DNA from: Gordius sp. MW1
Lineage: Eukaryota > Nematomorpha > Gordioida > Gordea > Gordiidae
Length of the DNA stretch: 64,000 nt
Assembly (NCBI GenBank): GCA_964036665.1
Contig: OZ038532.1
Span: 21,851,037 to 21,915,036 of the forward strand
Direction of reading: 5' to 3'
Shown here: piece by piece, positions 60,525 through 64,000 of the stretch
Numbering within the stretch: position 1 is the stretch's first letter
Layout of the letters: each line of letters opens with the position of its first letter
Notes under the pieces: model-generated
What the model saw: the letters and a program-made list of their open reading frames with translations, nothing else
Told to the model about the DNA's origin: nothing
The model's database searches: none
Position numbers and translations under genes: made by a program

Positions 60525-62144
60525 CTTTTAATGATGTTATTATTATTTACAGAATTGATAACTAGTTGCACAAATTTAAACGTTGTAAAAACAACATTAA
60601 AAGCAGCATTATTATAGGATTAAAAACATATAGTTTTAAAGTTTAAATTAAAGCGCACGTATTTAAAAGTATGCCAAAAATTATTATAATCAAATTTATA
60701 TCCAACTAATTACCTTACAATTCTAACTAACTTTACCATTAAATAGTTATTTATTGAATACAGTATAGGTTCGTGCATTTATTTAATATTGCACAATTAT
60801 AGAAATTATAGTAAATTTGAATGCACTTAGTTAAAGCATAAAAAATTCTAAGAAATTTATGATTTAAGATTTAATCTATTACGGTGTCATTAAATACTCT
60901 GGTGTACTTTTGAAATCGTTAGGCGGGTGCTCAAAAATCTCGAGCCAACTTGTATAATTATTCAAACTGATTGACAACCAATTTATAATTACCGCATCAT
61001 GCAGGATGAGTAATTGCAAAATACAAATATGCTTTAGTAATATTTACTATTCCATCAGAACTCATTCTAAGCCTAACATTTTGTAATATTTAATAATGCT
61101 ATGGATACTTATATGTGAGAAATATATTATAAAATTATTCACATACCCTTAGGGTCATCCATATTGAGGTAAATGATTGCCAAATTTTAAATTTTTTGCA
61201 AAAATGTATAATATTTACTACACTTGAAATTTTTAAATATAAAATATATATATTCCATACATATTGATTTACACTTAATGCCTTAAATCATAAATTTACA
61301 AAAATTTTACGATTTTAGTAAAAAGTCGAGATCTTACCGAAAAAATCTCGTCTCGTCTCGACATCAAAATTCTCGTCTCGATCTCGACTTCATTTCAAAT
61401 TCTCGTCTCGAGACCGAGATATTTCACGGTTTTACGCATCACTAACTATTTGGGGCAAGCGCCTACATTCGTCCCTAGTGAAAGAGCATTTTCGGTCGTC
61501 AATACGCTGAAAATTGTTTTTTACTGGTTACAGAAAAAATTAATTGAAAGATAAAATTAGATTAGAGTTTTAAATTGTGCTTAATTATCATAAAAGGACA
61601 ATATGCTAAGGATTAATTACAAAAGAATATCAATCCCATCAGGGAGTTGTAAAAGTTCAATGTCAGGTACTTTCTATTGTACTCACAAAAACTTAAATCA
61701 ATTAAAATATATATCGTGTATTTACAGAAAGCTTAGATTATAATACATGACACAACTGTTAACAATATTAAGCTTCCATCAGTGTGTCTATAAAAATAGT
61801 ATACTAATGGTTGGTTACACCCACATTAAATGTTTTCAAAATGAGACTATCAGTGTGGGCGTGGCTCTTTAATTCCCACCATAATATCATTGTAGCACCA
61901 ATGGCGCTCCCTTCACAACATTTATACTATTTAATGCAAATAATAAAAAAAATTTGTCTTTATATTTATTATTAAAGATGAGCTAGTAAGTTTTAGATTT
62001 TTAAATGGTTAAAATCTAGGATAATGGCATGATATATGATATACATTATGCGTTTCGTAAAAATTTTAAAATCGACTAATAATCTATTTGTCGAGTTAAA
62101 AGGCATGCGCGAACTACACAGCTGATATTTTATTTCAGCGCGAA

Positions 62145-63745
62145 ATGGTTCCTGATAATATTTTAGGTGACTTCAAATGTGAAGCTGCTGATGTCATTAA
62201 TATTAAATTAAGTATAAATTGTATTTCATAACTATACATATTGAAGTTGATACTTTTGATGAATTTGATGACGAAAAGTGTTTTCATCCTGATATGACGC
62301 ACCAATTATTTGGCGAAAATGAAACAATATTTGGCTATAAGAATTTGAACATAAGTCTATTTTATTTTGCTGGAAGCCTTTCTACCTATTTCAATGTTTC
62401 TTATAAAAATAAAATTCCTAAATCTTATGGCCTTGAAGTAAGTGCTATTTAATATTTGTGTAAAATTTTATAGCCAGATGATGTAGAAAAAATAATTGCT
62501 GACAAAATTCCATCAGGTTATATAAAAGATTTAGACACTTTTATGAAACAACAAAGCTTAAATGATAATTTTAACCCACATGGTCATTTATTACACTCAT
62601 TTGAAGATAGTTTAGGTACAGGATAACTTCCTTATTTTATTTCATAAATTGAAGGAAAAATTTATGAAATTTATGTGTCAAGCATTAAAACAGAAGATTT
62701 TGTGGAATACTATAATCATCTACAATTTTTTACTTTATTATATATTGATGCTGCTTCTTACATTGACCTTGAAGATGAAAAATGGCAATTTTTTCTAATG
62801 TAATATAAATTAATATATTTTTTGTTGATAAATGACTATCTATAATTTCAATAATGTAGAATAAATATAAATTTTTATAAAACATGTTTATTATTCACAA
62901 TAAGGTATGAGAAAAAATTAATTGTTGATAGTGGTGATAAAAGTCTGCCTGATAATAAACCTAAAAAGAGAAGGAGTTATCATTATCACATTTTAGGATG
63001 GGCCAATACTTATGAATACTATGCATACCCAGATAAAGTTCGCCCTAGGATTAGCCAATTTTTGATCTTACCTCCTTATCAACGTAAAAGTTATGGGTCT
63101 AATCTGCTGCAGTCTATTTATACCTTTTACACTTCCTCAAAAAATGTATTGGATATTACAGGTTCTTACAATAATATATAAATATATATATATATATAGT
63201 TGAAACACCATCTCCATCTTTTACATATTTAAGAGATGTTTTAGATGCAGCAAGTTGTTTAAAAATCATATCCAAAAATGATGAATATAAAAATATGCTC
63301 CCAAACTATATTTTTGACAAAAAAGGGGCAAACAAATTAGAAAGCATCATACAAAACCAGTTGTTGTTAAATAAGGTTAGGTTTTTTGTTTATAATATTT
63401 AATAAAATTAAGAGTAACATAGATATATTCAAACAGGTACAGACTCAAAAAATATTAGAAATATTATATTTGAATAATATAAAAGATGATGATGAAAATT
63501 ATAAAAGCTTTGAAGAATACATGAGATTAAAAATTGCTAAGCCATTATTGGTAAGTTTTTTATTATAATAATATATACAGTGTCAATGTTTATAGAAAGA
63601 GAATGAGAAGTTCACGAAATTAAATAAATCATTATTTACATTTCAAGACATACAACAACAAGTTAACCAAATATTAGGAAATACTCTTGAACATTCCCAA
63701 ATAATTATTGCTAAATTACAAAAACAAGTCACCAATGGGTGCTAA
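62145..63745 (+). CDS. HAT1: Histone acetyltransferase type B catalytic subunit
   Basis: Eight exons: 62145-62211, 62247-62437, 62474-62615, 62655-62799, 62905-63161, 63200-63375, 63437-63550 and 63596-63745. Phases fit, giving 413 aa (human 419). HAT1 acetylates newly made histone H4 on Lys5 and Lys12 with RBBP4/7. Landmarks are THQLFGENETIFGYKNL, FAGSLSTYFNVSY, YIDLEDEKWQFFLM, YAYPDKVRPRISQFLIL (acetyl-CoA region) and VLDITVETPS holding the likely catalytic Glu (about 269). The acetyl-CoA loop reads QRKSYG where human has QGQGHG, and the residue after the Glu is Thr where human has Asp. Most introns are 35-61 nt; one is 105. AATAAA occurs near 63807. The start is the first Met in phase; the N-terminus is a little shorter than in human. 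Confidence 0.95.
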
Positions 63746-63782
63746 TATTATTAATGACTTTTTCTTCCTCACCAAATGTATA

Positions 63783-64000
63783 CTATAAACATTTATTATA
63801 AATATTAATAAAAATTACATCAAAGAGTCTGTCATCATATCTTCTGGTAGGCATATTAAGTAAATTAGTAAACTAAAATATCAGTTGTTAGACAAATTTA
63901 TGTATATTTTATTTGGAGACGTTGCATACCTTTGATAATGATAAGATTGTTTGCTTTGGCAATATGATTACTTCAATGCCATCTAATTCATTGGGTAAAT
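63783..64000 (-). CDS. 3' end of an unrecognised convergent gene (partial)
   Basis: On the minus strand a frame from the window edge reads NELDGIEVIILPKQTILSLS, ending AAG|GTATGC at 63930. After a 57-nt intron (acceptor TATTTTAG) the exon 63872-63783 continues in phase FTNLLNMPTRRYDDRLFDVI to a TAG. Splice sites, phase and composition are consistent with a last pair of exons. The stop lies only 38 bp from the HAT1 stop on the other strand, so the 3' UTRs must overlap. The family is not recognised, and the 5' part lies outside the window. Confidence 0.4.

Larger units (their letters stand above)
57597..61444 (-). mobile_element. Non-autonomous hAT, CTCGTCTCG family, copy A2
   Basis: ACTATTTG flanks both ends (57589-57596 and 61445-61452), an exact 8-bp duplication. 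Left terminus TAGTGTTTCGATCTCG; right, read inward, TAGTGATGCGTAAAACC. Subterminal arms hold TCTCGTCTCGG repeats. The orientation is opposite to copy A1. The 3.85-kb length includes a nested hAT of 2.4 kb. Confidence 0.9.
56500..61570 (+). pseudogene. hAT transposase relic, split by nested elements
   Basis: Fragments in several frames follow the order of a hAT transposase: HGAKGLKDLIIESLKEFGLE, ITHNNRSNI, then VGCMAHVLNLIKEGIKYLAP (the CxxH-LNL block), and near 57500 FFREKLANSDMNFFDWW. After the insertion (57597-61444) it resumes at about 61453 with APTFVPSERAFSVVNTLK, the C-terminal hAT dimerisation motif (xPSERxFS). FDWW and PSERAFS are separate halves of one conserved domain, so the gene was whole here before the insertion. 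Stops and frame changes outside the insertion show that it was, or became, dead. Confidence 0.75.

Noticed and set aside
60353-60617. ORFs on both strands rich in Ala/Arg
   Set aside because: They come from the GTGCGCGCAC subterminal repeat of a hAT element, read in two directions.

Overview
The window looks like invertebrate animal nuclear DNA. It is AT-rich and its genes have spliceosomal introns, many only 34-39 nt long. Five host genes or parts of genes are recognisable, set in a dense, deeply nested layer of DNA transposons with some retroelement fossils. No tRNA, rRNA or CRISPR array was seen. The lineage cannot be fixed from the sequence alone.

Host genes. A PRL-type (PTP4A) prenylated tyrosine phosphatase lies at 17.5-22.3 kb (+, 5 exons, 180 aa). 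A short glucosidase-II-beta-like protein with a membrane anchor lies at 23.8-25.5 kb (+). A DDX28-like DEAD-box RNA helicase lies at 35.3-39.6 kb (-, 9 exons seen, last exon not found). Histone acetyltransferase HAT1 lies at 62.1-63.7 kb (+, 8 exons, 413 aa). The 3' end of an unrecognised gene (-) converges on HAT1 at the right edge. Two small coding candidates (23.3 kb and 28.0 kb) are unassigned.

Region by region. 0-2 kb: diverged repeats split by a retroelement fragment. 2.1-15.0 kb: a hAT element with an exact 8-bp target duplication, swollen to 12.9 kb by insertions. It holds a hairpin element and a piggyBac relic; the piggyBac holds a MULE with a 9-bp duplication and a head-to-head THAP-domain (P-like) pair, which in turn holds tandem repeats, a captured AHCY exon, a retroelement fragment and a perfectly centred 104-bp palindrome. 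15-16.3 kb: a Ty3/gypsy fossil. 17.5-25.5 kb: two host genes, one with a piggyBac and a MITE in its introns. 26-35 kb: a Helentron-like repeat and several hAT families, two of them sitting back to back on the same target octamer. 35-39.6 kb: the helicase gene with three related MITEs. 43-49 kb: a hairpin element and a giant 4.5-kb hAT foldback with inverted G/C minisatellites. 49-55 kb: a young but broken Ty3/gypsy element inside an older fossil. 56-61.6 kb: a hAT transposase relic carrying a hAT, carrying a second hAT, carrying a LINE. 62-64 kb: HAT1.

The most striking theme is a set of non-autonomous hAT families. Each has its own simple-sequence subterminal repeat (CTCGTCTCG, GTGCGCGCAC, ACTAGTTC, AACCCGACCC, CCCGAGCCCG), and most still show their 8-bp target duplications. 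The host genes are single-copy housekeeping genes in conserved form; no operon-like or pathway link between them is evident.
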